From the NCBI RefSeq assembly GCF_000195275.1, contig NC_015385.1, forward strand, positions 2,124,501 to 2,188,500: 64,000 nucleotides of DNA, written 5' to 3'. The translations under genes were made by a program, and so were the position numbers. Source of the stretch: Treponema succinifaciens DSM 2489. Its GTDB lineage: Bacteria > Spirochaetota > Spirochaetia > Treponematales > Treponemataceae. The notes beneath the pieces are model-generated. The model made no database searches. It was not told the origin of the DNA and saw only the letters and a list, made by a program, of their open reading frames with translations. Each line of letters starts with the position of its first letter. Position 1 is the stretch's first letter. Below, piece after piece: positions 25,739 to 35,639 of this stretch.

Positions 25739-26542
25739 TCACTGGCTCAAAATCATTCTGTCAGAAATTGAATCCGTGTCGCCGCCGCTTGCAGTCTGGA
25801 ATTTTTGGAGCAAGTCAGCAACTTGAAGATTCTTTTTTTCTTCCCCGGAAACATCGTAAACAATATGTCCGTCAAGCATCATGATAAGGCGGTTGCCGTA
25901 ATGAATGGCGTGCTTCATATTGTGAGTTACCATAAAAGTTGTAAGATGGTCGCGCTCAACAAAATGCTGGGTTAGCTCAAGGACTTTATGCGCAGTCTTT
26001 GGATCAAGCGCCGCCGTATGTTCATCAAGCAGCAAAAGCTTCGGTTTTTGCAATGTCGCCATCAAAAGAGTAAGAGCCTGTCTTTGTCCGCCGGAAAGAA
26101 GTCCGACTTTTGAAGTCATGCGGTTTTCAAGACCAAGCTCCAAAAGTGAAAGCTGCTTTTTAAATTCTTCCTGTTCAGCGGAAGTAACGCCCCACTTAAG
26201 TCCGCGTTTCTTTCCACGGCGCAAAGCAAGCGCAAGGTTTTCCTGAATTTCCATAGTGGCAGCAGTTCCCCTCATCGGATCCTGAAAAACACGTCCAAGA
26301 TATTTTGCGCGAATATGTTCCTTTTGGCGCGTAATGTCTTCACCGTCAAGAATAATCGAGCCAGAATCGCATTCATGAACGCCAGCAATCAGGTTGAGCA
26401 AAGTTGATTTTCCAGCTCCGTTTCCGCCGATTACAGTAACAAAGTCTCCGTCATTTAAAGTCAGGCTTATGTCTTTTAAAGCTTTGCGTTCTGTTATTGT
26501 TCCGGGATTAAATGTTTTTGAAACGTGTCTTACTTCAAGCAT
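25739..26542 (-). CDS. ABC transporter ATP-binding protein (TrpZ-like)
   Basis: 267 residues. Walker A IGGNGAGKST, signature LLSGGQRQALTL, Walker B LLLLDEHTAALDP and His switch MVTHNM. It overlaps the permease gene by 8 bp. With the PF02653-type permease and PF04392 binding protein upstream it makes a TrpXYZ-like importer; characterised relatives take up tryptophan or other aromatic or small ligands. The substrate is inferred only. Confidence 0.92.
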   Translation of the reverse strand: MLEVRHVSKTFNPGTITERKALKDISLTLNDGDFVTVIGGNGAGKSTLLNLIAGVHECDSGSIILDGEDITRQKEHIRAKYLGRVFQDPMRGTAATMEIQENLALALRRGKKRGLKWGVTSAEQEEFKKQLSLLELGLENRMTSKVGLLSGGQRQALTLLMATLQKPKLLLLDEHTAALDPKTAHKVLELTQHFVERDHLTTFMVTHNMKHAIHYGNRLIMMLDGHIVYDVSGEEKKNLQVADLLQKFQTASGGDTDSISDRMILSQ

Positions 26543-27497
26543 TTTTAGCCTCCACGGAAATTTTCTTGCAGCGCGAAGCCTTTTGCTTCAACACAGGAAC
26601 AGAAAGCGCAATTGCAACTACGACAGCGGAAAGAAGCTTTAAATCCTGAGTTTTCATTCCAAGCTGAAGAACAAGCGCGATAATCAAACGGTAAATGACA
26701 GAGCCAAACACAACAGAAAGCAAGCTCCACCAAAATCCGAATCGTTTTCCGAAAATAACTTCGCCAATAATTATAGAAGCAAGTCCGATTACGATTGTAC
26801 CGATTCCCATGCTTACATCTCCGAACCTCTGCTGCTGCATTACAAGTGAACCACTCATGGCAACAAGGGCGTTTGCAATCATAAGTGCCAGAATCTGCAT
26901 TGAATCAGTGTTGATTCCCTGCGCACGGCTCATTGCGGCATTGTCTCCAGTTGAACGGATTGCGCTGCCGAGTTCTGTTCCAAAGAACCAGTACAAAATT
27001 GCAATCGCAGCTCCAGTAAAAATAATTCCAGTAATCAGACTTGAAACAGAAGTTGCGCTATAAGGGAAAAATTCTGACAAATTAAAAGCTTTGTTAATCC
27101 AGTCCATGATAGTTGTGTGGACTCTTGTCAAAGGCTGATTCGGTCCGCCAAGGACATGAAGGTTTATTGAATAAAGAGCAAGCTGAACCAATATTCCTGC
27201 AAGAATTCCTGGTATCTTGAATTTAGTTGTAAGAAAGCCAGTTACAAGACCAGCAATACTTCCTGCAACCGTAGCCACAAGAACTGCAAGCAAAGGATTT
27301 ACGCCGCGGACAATAAGAAGAGCGCAGACGCAACCGCCCAAAGCGAAGCTTCCGTCTACAGTCATATCGGCAAAATCAAGGATTTTAAATGTGATGTAAA
27401 CGCCAAGAGCCATGATTCCCCAAAGCACGCCTTGAGAAACAGCTCCCAGCATTGCGCCTGAAAACGGCACTAAAAAATCTAAAAAAGTATCAAACAT
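26535..27497 (-). CDS. ABC transporter permease, branched-chain/TrpY-like (PF02653)
   Basis: 320 residues with about eight or nine membrane segments and a glycine-rich DMTVDGSFALGGCVCA typical of this permease type, then ILAGILVQLALYSINLHVLG. The start at 27497 is near a GAG purine stretch and follows the binding-protein gene by 58 bp. Same operon as 25739 and 27556. Confidence 0.9.
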   Translation of the reverse strand: MFDTFLDFLVPFSGAMLGAVSQGVLWGIMALGVYITFKILDFADMTVDGSFALGGCVCALLIVRGVNPLLAVLVATVAGSIAGLVTGFLTTKFKIPGILAGILVQLALYSINLHVLGGPNQPLTRVHTTIMDWINKAFNLSEFFPYSATSVSSLITGIIFTGAAIAILYWFFGTELGSAIRSTGDNAAMSRAQGINTDSMQILALMIANALVAMSGSLVMQQQRFGDVSMGIGTIVIGLASIIIGEVIFGKRFGFWWSLLSVVFGSVIYRLIIALVLQLGMKTQDLKLLSAVVVAIALSVPVLKQKASRCKKISVEAKNA

Positions 27498-27555
27498 AAC
27501 TCAAAGAGTATATCAGATTTTTTGCGCCGTGTCATTTTTTTTCTATAAAATTTAA

Positions 27556-28512
27556 CTATTTAATCAAGTCGGCTGGAATTTTTACTCCAATGGCGTCAGC
27601 AACTTCCTTGTTATACATAAAGTCGCATTTGTCCAAATACTGAATCGGCATCTGAGCAGGCTTTTTTCCGTTTGCAAAAATTTCAACAGCCATCTTTGCA
27701 GTCTGTTTTCCAAGCTCATAGTAATTGATTCCGTAAGTTGCAAGTCCGCCAGACTGACACATTCCGCTTTCTCCGCAGATTACAGGAATTTTTGCTTCTG
27801 TTGTAACGAGCGAAACTGTAGCCATTGAGCTTGCAATCATGTTGTCTGTAGGACAGTAAATTGCGTCAACTTTTCCAACAAGGCTCTGAACAACCTGCTG
27901 AACTTCATTTGTATTTGAAACTGTCGCATCTACAAAAGAAAGTCCTGCGCCCTTGCAAGCTTCCTTTGCAATGTTAATCTGAAATCTTGAATTCTCTTCG
28001 CTTGAGCAATACAAAAGTCCGACTTTTTTTGCGGAAGGAACAATTTTCTTAAGAAGGTCAATCTGGGCGGCAACTGGAGTAAGATCAGAAGTTCCGCTTA
28101 CATTTGTTCCTGGCATTTTGTTCGATTCAACAAGACCGGCTGTTTTTGGATCTGTAACAGCTGTAACAAGGACAGGTATTGTTGAAGTCTTATTTGCGAC
28201 TGCCTGAGCTGCAGGAGTTGCGATTGCGAAAATCAAATTGCTGCGTTTTGAAACAAGTTTGTCTGCGATTGTAACACAGTTTGACTGCTCGCCCTGGGCA
28301 TTTTCATAGTCAATCTTAATATTCACGCCGTCAACATAGCCAGCATCTTTTAGTCCGTCAACAAAGCCTTTGTAAGAAGCGTCCAAAGCCGGATGCTCAA
28401 CAAGCTGAATTACGCCGATTTTTATCTGCTTCTGTTTTTTTGCAGAACAAAGAAATGTGCCGGCAGCAATAAAAGCCAAAGACACTGCTAAAACTTTTGA
28501 AATTTTTTTCAT
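27556..28512 (-). CDS. ABC transporter substrate-binding protein (PF04392, TrpX-like)
   Basis: 318 residues. A signal peptide (MKKISKVLAVSLAFIAAGTF) ends near LCSA, possibly lipidated at Cys22. The mature domain begins KIGVIQLVEHPALDASYKGF, the hallmark of the ABC-substrate-binding family near TrpX, and contains VSGTSDLTPVAAQIDLLKKI and CGESGMCQSGGLATYG. GGAGG lies before the ATG. First gene of the leftward unit. Its upstream region (28513-28680) is AT-rich without a gene. Confidence 0.92.
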   Translation of the reverse strand: MKKISKVLAVSLAFIAAGTFLCSAKKQKQIKIGVIQLVEHPALDASYKGFVDGLKDAGYVDGVNIKIDYENAQGEQSNCVTIADKLVSKRSNLIFAIATPAAQAVANKTSTIPVLVTAVTDPKTAGLVESNKMPGTNVSGTSDLTPVAAQIDLLKKIVPSAKKVGLLYCSSEENSRFQINIAKEACKGAGLSFVDATVSNTNEVQQVVQSLVGKVDAIYCPTDNMIASSMATVSLVTTEAKIPVICGESGMCQSGGLATYGINYYELGKQTAKMAVEIFANGKKPAQMPIQYLDKCDFMYNKEVADAIGVKIPADLIK

Positions 28513-28830
28513 GCTATTTCCTCCAAAAAAAATCCGCGGAAAAAATTCCGCAAAACAAAAATACTATAAACGAACTTAAAAAATTACTCAACAACATTGG
28601 AATTAAAGAAAAAGATATTACATTTTTACATAAACCATATCTTCTTAAGCTAATTTCGCTAAATTTTTCGTTAACTTAACATTACTTCCCTATTTCCATT
28701 TTTTCCAGTAGACTATGCTTTCTTGCCGTCAAACTGATGGGCAGGAAAGAATTTCGTATGAAGTTCTAATTCTACTTTTTTAATGAACAGATTTTTTTAC
28801 CTAATAAAAGCCTGTTCAAAGGATATTGAA

Positions 28831-29880
28831 ATGAAGAAATTCAATGTCGCTATTTTTAGCATGGCCGCTTTTGTCCTTTCAATTTTTTCTTCCTGCTCAA
28901 AAGAAAAAAAGGAAACTTTCAACCTGTACAACTGGAGCTATTACACGCCTGATTCAGTTCTTGAAAAATTCGCGAAAGAATACAACTGCAAAGTAAAAGT
29001 TGACTATTTTGATTCAAATGAAATGATGTATGCAAAGCTCCGCGCCGGCGCAAAAGGCTACGACCTGACAATTCCATCTCAAGACTACACTTCAATTATG
29101 ATAAAACAGGGAATGGTTCAGAAAATTGATCACTCGCAGTTCCCGAATTCAAAATATATAAATCCTGAAGCACTTGAAAAAGCAAAGGGATACGATCCAG
29201 ACATGACTTGGAGCGTTCCATATTGCCTCGCAGCTTCTGGAATTTCTGTAAACAAAACAAAAGTAAAAGACTACGAAAAGTCATTCGATATTTTTTCACG
29301 CACAGATTTAGCCGGACACATGACAATGATGGACGACATGAGAGTTACAATGGGAAGCGCGTTAAAGCACCTTGGCTACTCGCTGAACACAACAGATGAC
29401 AAAGAGCTTCGAGAAGCCGCAGATTTAATCATAAACAAGTGGCGTCCAAATCTTATAAAGTTTGATGCGGAAGGCTACGGAAAATCATTTGCTTCAGGAG
29501 ACTTCTGGGTTTGCGACGGCTATGCGGAAATTGTATTTGCTGAAGTTCCAGAAGACAAGCACGATGAAGTAATTGATTTTTTTGTTCCTGAATGCGGTTC
29601 AGCTGCGTATCTTGATTCAATGGTAATTTTAAAAGACGCCAAGCACTATGACCTTGCAATGAAATTTATTGACTTCAGCCACCGCCCGGAAATCTACGCG
29701 GAATTCTGCGACGCTCTGAAATTTCCTGCTTACATAAACAAGGAAGCTGCAAAGTACACAAAGAAAAAACCAATGTATCCAGTTGAAACTCTTGAAAAAG
29801 TTGAGCTCAAAATGGACGTAGGCGAAGCACTTTCAAAATATGACGCGCTCTGGCAGGAAATAAGATTTTCCGCAGAATAA
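28831..29880 (+). CDS. PotD-type substrate-binding lipoprotein
   Basis: 349 residues from the ATG at 28831 (AAGGA eight bases upstream). The lipobox is LSIFSSC-SKEKK. The mature sequence (FNLYNWSYYTPDSVLEKFAK ... GYDLTIPSQDYTSIMIKQG) matches spermidine/putrescine-binding proteins of the PotD/F type. Partner genes potA, potB and potC are not next to it, so it is an orphan here, acting with a transporter elsewhere or as a sensor. A small hairpin (CTTTC-TGCC...GGCA-GAAAG, about 28720-28752) sits in its upstream region. Confidence 0.88.
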   Translation: MKKFNVAIFSMAAFVLSIFSSCSKEKKETFNLYNWSYYTPDSVLEKFAKEYNCKVKVDYFDSNEMMYAKLRAGAKGYDLTIPSQDYTSIMIKQGMVQKIDHSQFPNSKYINPEALEKAKGYDPDMTWSVPYCLAASGISVNKTKVKDYEKSFDIFSRTDLAGHMTMMDDMRVTMGSALKHLGYSLNTTDDKELREAADLIINKWRPNLIKFDAEGYGKSFASGDFWVCDGYAEIVFAEVPEDKHDEVIDFFVPECGSAAYLDSMVILKDAKHYDLAMKFIDFSHRPEIYAEFCDALKFPAYINKEAAKYTKKKPMYPVETLEKVELKMDVGEALSKYDALWQEIRFSAE

Positions 29881-29979
29881 AGAATATTCTTTATGTCATT
29901 TTCGGACTTGACTCTGCGATGCTTGCGTAGCAAACTCGGTTAGAAATCCTAAATGTGTATTGCAACCATTTAAATGTCA

Positions 29980-30001
29980 TTCCCGTGCATCGACACGGGA
30001 A
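29980..30001. terminator. Hairpin downstream of the PotD-like gene
   Basis: TTCCCGTG-CATCGA-CACGGGAA is a perfect 8-bp stem in the 278-bp gap between the PotD-like gene and pstS. It lacks a T-run, so it may be a dispersed hairpin of the REP kind rather than a true terminator. Confidence 0.4.
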
Positions 30002-30054
30002 TCTGTTGCAAACTTGCCGTGTTAACAATGCGGCAATTAAAAATAAAATTCACT

Positions 30055-30093
30055 TCTATTAAAAATTAACACAATTCTAACAATTCAATAACC
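30055..30093 (+). promoter_or_regulatory. Pho-box-like direct repeats upstream of pstS
   Basis: Four hexamers at 11-bp spacing: TCTATT, TTAACA (30066-30071), CTAACA (30077-30082), ATAACC. The spacing and TTAACA core match PhoP/PhoB boxes of the Bacillus PhoP type. It lies 66 bp before the pstS start codon. The same arrangement occurs before phoB. Confidence 0.6.
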
Positions 30094-30158
30094 TTCAAAA
30101 AACACAGCCGCTTTAGATTTTTCATCGTAAAATAAAAAACCGAACGGAGGTTTGAACT

Positions 30159-31037
30159 ATGAAAAAGACTATGTATGCTGTGATCAGCGCAATCTCACTG
30201 GCAGTTTTAGGCGGAACATTATTTGCCGCTCCTAAAAAAGACAAAAACTTCGGAAAGAAAAGTGTTGTACTTATAAGCCGCGAAGAAGGAAGCGGAACAA
30301 GAGGCGCATTTGTTGAGCTTTTCGGAATTGAAATGAAAAACGCAGAAGGCAAAAAAGTTGACTTCACTTCTGAGGAAGCTGACATTACAAACAGCACAGA
30401 AGTAATGCTTACTTCAGTTGCAGGAAACAAATATGCAATCGGCTATGTTTCCCTTGGCTCGCTGAACAAAACCGTAAAGGCTCTCAAAATTGAAGGCGTC
30501 TCTCCAAGCGTTTCAAGCATTAAAAATGGAACTTATAAAATTTCCCGCCCGTTCAACATCGTAACAAAACAAACCGGACTTTCAGAAAACGCTTCTGATT
30601 TTATCCGCTTCATTCTTTCAAGCGACGGACAGGCAATTGTTGAAGCCAACGGTTACATCAGCGCGACTCAAAATCCAGCGTACATTGCAACTGGAAAAAA
30701 AGGAAAAATAACCGTAGCCGGTTCTTCAAGCGTAACTCCTGTAATGGAAAAACTTGCTGAAGCCTACGAAAAACTGAACCCGGAAATCAAAATTGAAGTC
30801 CAGATGTCTGACAGCACAACAGGCGTAAACAGCGCGCTCAATGGTGTCTGCGAAATCGGAATGGCAAGCCGCGAATTAAAAGACAGCGAAAAAGCAAAAG
30901 GCGCGCTTCAGATAAAAATTGCAATCGACGGAATCGCGGTAATCATCAACAAGGAAAACCCAACAGAAAGCGCATCGATTCAGTCAGTCAAAGACTTGTA
31001 CATTGGAACAATCTCAAAATGGGGCGATGTAAAATAA
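30159..31037 (+). CDS. pstS: Phosphate-binding protein with circularly permuted PstS fold
   Basis: 292 residues; signal peptide to about residue 23. The order of PstS segments is swapped. Residues about 34-168 carry what is normally the second half (VVLISREEGSGTRGAF, then AIGYVSLGSLNKTVKAL and FIRFILSSDGQAIVEANGYI). A short linker follows (169-183), then the normal first half (ITVAGSSSVTPVMEKLAEAY, DSTTG, DGIAVIINKENP). The chain ends at YIGTISKWGDVK, exactly where a normal PstS runs on into (V/I)NREEGSGTR. Phosphate-binding motifs of both lobes are present, so it should still bind phosphate for PstCAB. GGAGG precedes the ATG. Confidence 0.88.
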   Translation: MKKTMYAVISAISLAVLGGTLFAAPKKDKNFGKKSVVLISREEGSGTRGAFVELFGIEMKNAEGKKVDFTSEEADITNSTEVMLTSVAGNKYAIGYVSLGSLNKTVKALKIEGVSPSVSSIKNGTYKISRPFNIVTKQTGLSENASDFIRFILSSDGQAIVEANGYISATQNPAYIATGKKGKITVAGSSSVTPVMEKLAEAYEKLNPEIKIEVQMSDSTTGVNSALNGVCEIGMASRELKDSEKAKGALQIKIAIDGIAVIINKENPTESASIQSVKDLYIGTISKWGDVK

Positions 31038-31118
31038 GCTTGACGGCTTAACAAAAATTGCAGTGCAAATCCAGTTCGGACAAGCGCTGCAATTCAATTC
31101 TTTTAAAAGCAGAAAAAT

Positions 31119-31970
31119 ATGAAAAACAAATATATAGAACAGACAATGCGATTCGTTTTTCTTGCGGCGGCTTGCGTTTCAATCGCGGCTACAATAACAA
31201 TCTGCATTTTTCTGTTTGCAAACGGCGTTCCTGCCATGCTTAAAATCGGACTAAAGAATTTCATCTTTGGTTTAAAGTGGAAGCCTTCCATAGATTTATA
31301 CGGAATTTTCCCGATGATTGTAGGCTCAATTACAGTAACGCTTGGCGCATTGATTCTGGGAGTTCCGCTCGGACTTTTTACAGCGGTTTTTCTTGCGCGC
31401 TACTGTCCAAAACAGCTCTACAATTTTTTTGAAAGCGGCGTAAAACTTCTAGCTGGAATTCCTTCTGTTGTCTATGGTTTTTTCGGACTTACAGTCATAG
31501 TTCCTGCAATCAGAAATATATTCGGCGGAAACGGAACTTCAATTCTTGCCGCTTCGATTGTCCTTGCGATAATGATTCTTCCAACAATAATAAGCGTAAG
31601 CGAATCTTCAATACGGGCAGTGCCTTCACTTTACTTTGAAGGCTCCCTTGCATTAGGAGCTTGCAAGGAACGCAGCATTTTTCTTGTTGAACTTAAGGCG
31701 GCAAAAAGCGGAATAATGGCGGGAATAATTCTTGGAGTGGGACGCGCTGTCGGAGAAACAATGGCAGTCATCATGGTCGCAGGAAACCAGGCGATTCTTC
31801 CACGCAGCCTTGTAAAAGGAATCAGAACGCTCACTGCAAACATCGTTCTTGAAATGGGATATGCCGCGGACTTGCATAGAGACGCTCTCATTGCAACTTC
31901 TGTAATTCTGTTTATTTTCATTTTGATTATCAACTTGTGCTTTTCTCTCTTAAAAGAAAAAAAGGAGTAG
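31119..31970 (+). CDS. pstC: Phosphate ABC transporter permease PstC
   Basis: 283 residues with six membrane segments; the PstC-type end and loop are seen in GVPLGLFTAVFLARYCP, VYGFFGLTVIVPAIRNIFGG and GAVGETMAV-like GVGRAVGETMAVIMVAGN. It follows pstS by 81 bp and precedes pstA by 8 bp. It forms the channel with PstA. Confidence 0.95.
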   Translation: MKNKYIEQTMRFVFLAAACVSIAATITICIFLFANGVPAMLKIGLKNFIFGLKWKPSIDLYGIFPMIVGSITVTLGALILGVPLGLFTAVFLARYCPKQLYNFFESGVKLLAGIPSVVYGFFGLTVIVPAIRNIFGGNGTSILAASIVLAIMILPTIISVSESSIRAVPSLYFEGSLALGACKERSIFLVELKAAKSGIMAGIILGVGRAVGETMAVIMVAGNQAILPRSLVKGIRTLTANIVLEMGYAADLHRDALIATSVILFIFILIINLCFSLLKEKKE

Positions 31971-31978
31971 CAGATAAA

Positions 31979-32815
31979 ATGAAAACTTCGCAAACATTTC
32001 AGTCAAAAGTTTTAAAGTCGTTCGTACTTGGAGCCGGAATTTTTACAATTGCAATTTCATGCGGAATCGTAATCTACATTCTTGCAAGAGGAATTCCGAA
32101 TCTAAATCTGTCGCTTTTCAGCATAAAGTACACAAGCGAAAACAGCTCGCTTTTTCCAGCATTGATAAACACGCTTTCTGCAACAGCAATAACGCTCGCA
32201 ATAGCAGTGCCAATTGGAATCGGAGCCGCAATTTATTTAAGCGAATACGCATACCGCGGAAGCAAAATCGTAAAGGCAATCAGGCTTGCGACAGAAACAT
32301 TGTCGGGCATTCCTTCAATCGTGTACGGACTTTTCGGATTTTTGTTTTTCGTAACTTTCCTGCACTGGGGATTTTCTCTGCTTGCCGGATGCTGCACACT
32401 CGCGATTATGATTCTTCCTGTAATCGTTCGAACAACAGAAGAAGCCTTGCTTTCCGTAAACGACAGCTACCGTGAAGGAAGCTTCGGACTTGGAGCAGGA
32501 AAACTCCGCACAGTATTCTGCATAGTTCTGCCTTCCGCAGTTCCGGGAATAATCGCGGGAATTGTCTTGGGTACAGGACGCATCGTTGGAGAAACAGCAG
32601 CTTTAATTTACACAGCAGGAACTGTCGCGCGGATTGCAGGCGGAATGCAAAGTGGAAGAACTCTCGCAGTCCACTTGTACGCGCTTTGGAGCGAAGGACT
32701 TGCAACTGGTCAGTCTTACGCAACGGCAGTAATTCTTCTTGCCATAGTTCTAATTCTGAACTGGCTAAGTTCTCTTCTTGAAAAAATAATCACAAGGAAA
32801 AACAAAAATGAATAA
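31979..32815 (+). CDS. pstA: Phosphate ABC transporter permease PstA
   Basis: 279 residues from the ATG at 31979 (AAGGAG upstream; a start at 31937 would overlap pstC). Six membrane segments; family motifs [16 protein letters not shown] and [17 protein letters not shown]. It overlaps pstB by 8 bp. Confidence 0.95.
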   Translation: MKTSQTFQSKVLKSFVLGAGIFTIAISCGIVIYILARGIPNLNLSLFSIKYTSENSSLFPALINTLSATAITLAIAVPIGIGAAIYLSEYAYRGSKIVKAIRLATETLSGIPSIVYGLFGFLFFVTFLHWGFSLLAGCCTLAIMILPVIVRTTEEALLSVNDSYREGSFGLGAGKLRTVFCIVLPSAVPGIIAGIVLGTGRIVGETAALIYTAGTVARIAGGMQSGRTLAVHLYALWSEGLATGQSYATAVILLAIVLILNWLSSLLEKIITRKNKNE

Positions 32816-33563
32816 AAGCAAAATATCAGTCCAAGACTTAAATTTATTCTACGGAAATTTTCAGGCGCTTTACGATGTGAATCTTGAAATTCCTGCGAAC
32901 ATGGTTACAGCGTTCATCGGACCAAGCGGCTGCGGAAAATCAACTCTGCTCAAAACTTTCAACAGGATGAACGACCTTGTTGTAGGCTGCAGAACAGAAG
33001 GCAAAGTTTTAATAGACGATGAAAATATTTTTGAAAACATAGACGTGAACCTGCTCAGAAAAAAAGTCGGAATGGTATTCCAAAAGCCGAATCCGTTTCC
33101 AATGAGCATTTACGACAACATCGCCTACGGTCCGCGCACCCACGGAATCAAACGCAAAAGCGACTTGGACAATATCGTTGAAAAAGCCCTGCAGGATGCG
33201 GCAATCTGGGATGAAGTAAAAGACAGGCTGAACAAAAGCGCGATAGGACTTTCAGGCGGACAGCAGCAGCGTCTTTGCATTGCACGCGCGCTTGCAATAG
33301 AACCGGAAGTGCTTTTAATGGACGAGCCTACAAGCGCGCTAGATCCAATCAGCACAAGCAAAATTGAAGACACAATCGCTGAGTTAAAAAGCAAATACAC
33401 AATTGTAATTGTAACTCACAATATGCAGCAGGCAACACGCGTAAGCGACTTAACGGCATTTTTCCTGCTCGGAAAAGTGATTGAGTACGGACAAACGGAA
33501 CAAATATTCAGCTCACCGAAAAACAAAAAGACGGAAGATTATATCACGGGAAGATTCGGCTGA
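32808..33563 (+). CDS. pstB: Phosphate ABC transporter ATPase PstB
   Basis: 251 residues. Walker [11 protein letters not shown], PstB-specific TFNRMNDL and [20 protein letters not shown], signature [15 protein letters not shown], Walker [13 protein letters not shown], His switch VTHNMQQA. It energises phosphate import. Translational coupling with pstA is likely from the overlap. Confidence 0.97.
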   Translation: MNKSKISVQDLNLFYGNFQALYDVNLEIPANMVTAFIGPSGCGKSTLLKTFNRMNDLVVGCRTEGKVLIDDENIFENIDVNLLRKKVGMVFQKPNPFPMSIYDNIAYGPRTHGIKRKSDLDNIVEKALQDAAIWDEVKDRLNKSAIGLSGGQQQRLCIARALAIEPEVLLMDEPTSALDPISTSKIEDTIAELKSKYTIVIVTHNMQQATRVSDLTAFFLLGKVIEYGQTEQIFSSPKNKKTEDYITGRFG

Positions 33564-33608
33564 TATTTTTCAAAACAGAAAAGCAGAAATTTCTACAAGA
33601 GGAAAAAG

Positions 33609-34268
33609 ATGAGAAACAACTTTAACCTGCAGCTAAATGAACTGCACGAAGACTTAAAAAAGATGGGAACACTTTGCGAAGACTGCATAACATTTGCAAC
33701 CCAGTCGCTTCTCCTTGGAGACACCGAGCTTGGAGAACGCGCAATCCAAGCGGAAAAGCAGACAGACATAATGGAAAAAGAAATTCAAAATCTTTGCATG
33801 AGAATTCTTTTGCAGCAGCAGCCGGTAGCAAGCGATCTTAGAACCATAAGCGCGGCAATCAAAGTAATCACAGACATGGAAAGAATCGGAGACCAGGGAA
33901 GCGACATTGCAGAGCTGATAAAGAAAACGCAGATTCCATTTGAAGCCTTTAACTCTCACATCGCGGCAATGGCGGACTGCATAATCCGAATGGTTACAGG
34001 CAGCGTGGAAAGCTTTATCAAGCAGGACGCAAAACTTGCCAAGCAGATTGCAGACCTTGATGATCAGGCGGACGATCTTTTTATCCAAATCAAAAACGAC
34101 ATTCTGGACATGATGTCTGGAAAAACAAAGCATGACAGAGCATTCGGAGAAAAAGCTCTAAACACACTTATGATCGCAAAGTACCTTGAGCGCATAGGAG
34201 ACCACGCTGTAAATATAACTGAATGCGCGCTCATGGCGGCAGGCTCGCAAAACGCGCAACAGGAATAA
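33609..34268 (+). CDS. phoU: Phosphate signalling regulator PhoU
   Basis: 219 residues built from two three-helix PhoU repeats; metal-contact regions are TDMERIGDQGSDIAEL and KYLERIGDHAVNITEC. PhoU couples the Pst transporter to PhoR and restrains the pathway when phosphate is ample. It follows pstB by 45 bp with GAGGAAAAAG before the start and ends the pst unit at a strong terminator. Confidence 0.96.
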   Translation: MRNNFNLQLNELHEDLKKMGTLCEDCITFATQSLLLGDTELGERAIQAEKQTDIMEKEIQNLCMRILLQQQPVASDLRTISAAIKVITDMERIGDQGSDIAELIKKTQIPFEAFNSHIAAMADCIIRMVTGSVESFIKQDAKLAKQIADLDDQADDLFIQIKNDILDMMSGKTKHDRAFGEKALNTLMIAKYLERIGDHAVNITECALMAAGSQNAQQE

Positions 34269-34303
34269 AAAGCGCAAAACTAAAACATTGCAAGCCGTTA
34301 TAA

Positions 34304-34332
34304 AATCCTCGGAGCAACCGGGGATTTTTTTA
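34304..34332 (+). terminator. Terminator after phoU
   Basis: AATCCTCGG pairs with CCGGGGATT (one mismatch) around a 5-base loop, followed by seven T. Confidence 0.88.
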
Positions 34333-34364
34333 TGAGAAAACAGTAAGCGCAAATTCACTGAAAG

Positions 34365-34392
34365 TTTATTTTAAGCTAACAAAAATCAAACA
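34365..34392 (+). promoter_or_regulatory. Weak Pho-box-like repeats upstream of the beta-barrel gene
   Basis: TTTATT, CTAACA (34376-34381) and CAAACA (34387-34392) lie at 11-bp spacing, like the array before pstS. The match is weaker, and the site is about 100 bp from the start codon. Confidence 0.35.
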
Positions 34393-34488
34393 GAAAAATT
34401 TTATTTTTTTGGCAACAAAGAAATAAATCTGCAAGAACAAAAACATTGCAGGTTTCATCAAGCAAATCTTTAAGATAGGAGTTATCTT

Positions 34489-35604
34489 ATGAAAAAACTT
34501 TTGGCTGCATCCGTTGCAGGAATTCTTGTATGCGCATCAGTTTTCGCACAGAAAGTTTCGCTCACAAACACATTCGGAGCAAATGACGACAACACAGGAA
34601 ACGGAGACTTTCTTGAGTTCAACAGAAAAGTAAAAAACAACGGAGATTTAGACGACGGATTTGAAAACGAAGAAGCCCACGTAGACAACAGGCTTCAGCT
34701 CGACTTTTCTTCTGAACAACTTGACGGAAGAGTCCGCATGGAAACTTACGGCCTTAAGCTCAACGGAAAAGAATCCACAACAAGACTCCGCGGCTTTGTA
34801 CGATTTTCGCCATTTGAGCAGATTGGACTTGCAATAGGAAACGAATTCTTCACAAAAATTACAACAGACGCAGCTTACCTTGGAGCGGCAGACGACACGC
34901 CAAAATGGGGACGCATGGCAGAAAACGGATTCGCGGTTGTAGCTCTTCCAGTTGAAGGCTTAAAGATTTCCGGCGGAATAAGAGGAAACACAGAGTACGA
35001 CAACAACGACAATTACCGCCTTGACTTCGGAGCGCAGTACATGGCAAAAGACCTTGTAACTTTCGGAGCAACAGCAAAAAGCGTGACTAACGACGACCGC
35101 ACATTCGGCTTGTTCGCTGGAATCAACAGCATTCAGAACATGATGATCAACCTTGGATTTGTGTACAACGCAAACGACACAGACTTCATTCCGGAAGAAA
35201 CAAAATACGCGCTCACCTTCTCGGCAGGATACGAAATGAAGGACGCAGGATTTTCAATTTACGCCGATGTTGTTTCAGGACTTTCAAGCAAGTATATCGA
35301 CAAGGAATACAAGACAAGCGATTTGAAAAATGACAACGGAGACAAGGGAATTCCGTTCCAGGCAAAGCTCCTTGCAAACTATGCGCTTACAGAAGCAACA
35401 ACACTTTCTCTCGCTGTAACAGAAGCCACAGTTATTGGCTGGGACGACGCATACACAACAACAGTTTACCCTTACGCAACATTCGCACTCCCACAGAACA
35501 TGGGCGACATTGACATGGGCGTAAGAATGGAGCTTACAAGCGACGGCCTTACAAAGTTCTCTATCCCGTTCAGCTGGAAATGCAAGTTCATAAACAAAAA
35601 GTAA
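34489..35604 (+). CDS. Outer-membrane beta-barrel (porin-like) protein
   Basis: 371 residues with a clear signal peptide (AGILVCASVFAQ). The mature protein alternates polar and hydrophobic residues in many short strands (LRGFVRFSPFEQIGLAIGNE, DFGAQYMAKDLVTFGATAKS) separated by acidic turns and ends near a strand with Phe (TKFSIPFSWKCKF), as expected for a barrel. No closer family is recognised. It lies just downstream of phoU, and weak Pho-box-like repeats precede it, so it may be a phosphate-starvation porin. That role is inferred. Confidence 0.75.
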   Translation: MKKLLAASVAGILVCASVFAQKVSLTNTFGANDDNTGNGDFLEFNRKVKNNGDLDDGFENEEAHVDNRLQLDFSSEQLDGRVRMETYGLKLNGKESTTRLRGFVRFSPFEQIGLAIGNEFFTKITTDAAYLGAADDTPKWGRMAENGFAVVALPVEGLKISGGIRGNTEYDNNDNYRLDFGAQYMAKDLVTFGATAKSVTNDDRTFGLFAGINSIQNMMINLGFVYNANDTDFIPEETKYALTFSAGYEMKDAGFSIYADVVSGLSSKYIDKEYKTSDLKNDNGDKGIPFQAKLLANYALTEATTLSLAVTEATVIGWDDAYTTTVYPYATFALPQNMGDIDMGVRMELTSDGLTKFSIPFSWKCKFINKK

Positions 35605-35639
35605 AACCTGTCATATCCTAGAAACCTAAAACAAACTGT

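Noticed and set aside
29881-30158. tRNA or other structured RNA between the PotD-like gene and pstS
   Set aside because: Only one 8-bp hairpin and a small TTGCCG/CGGCAA pair are seen; no cloverleaf, T-loop or CCA end.
33654-34133. Antisense frame across phoU
   Set aside because: Shadow of a well-supported gene; no domain or start signal.
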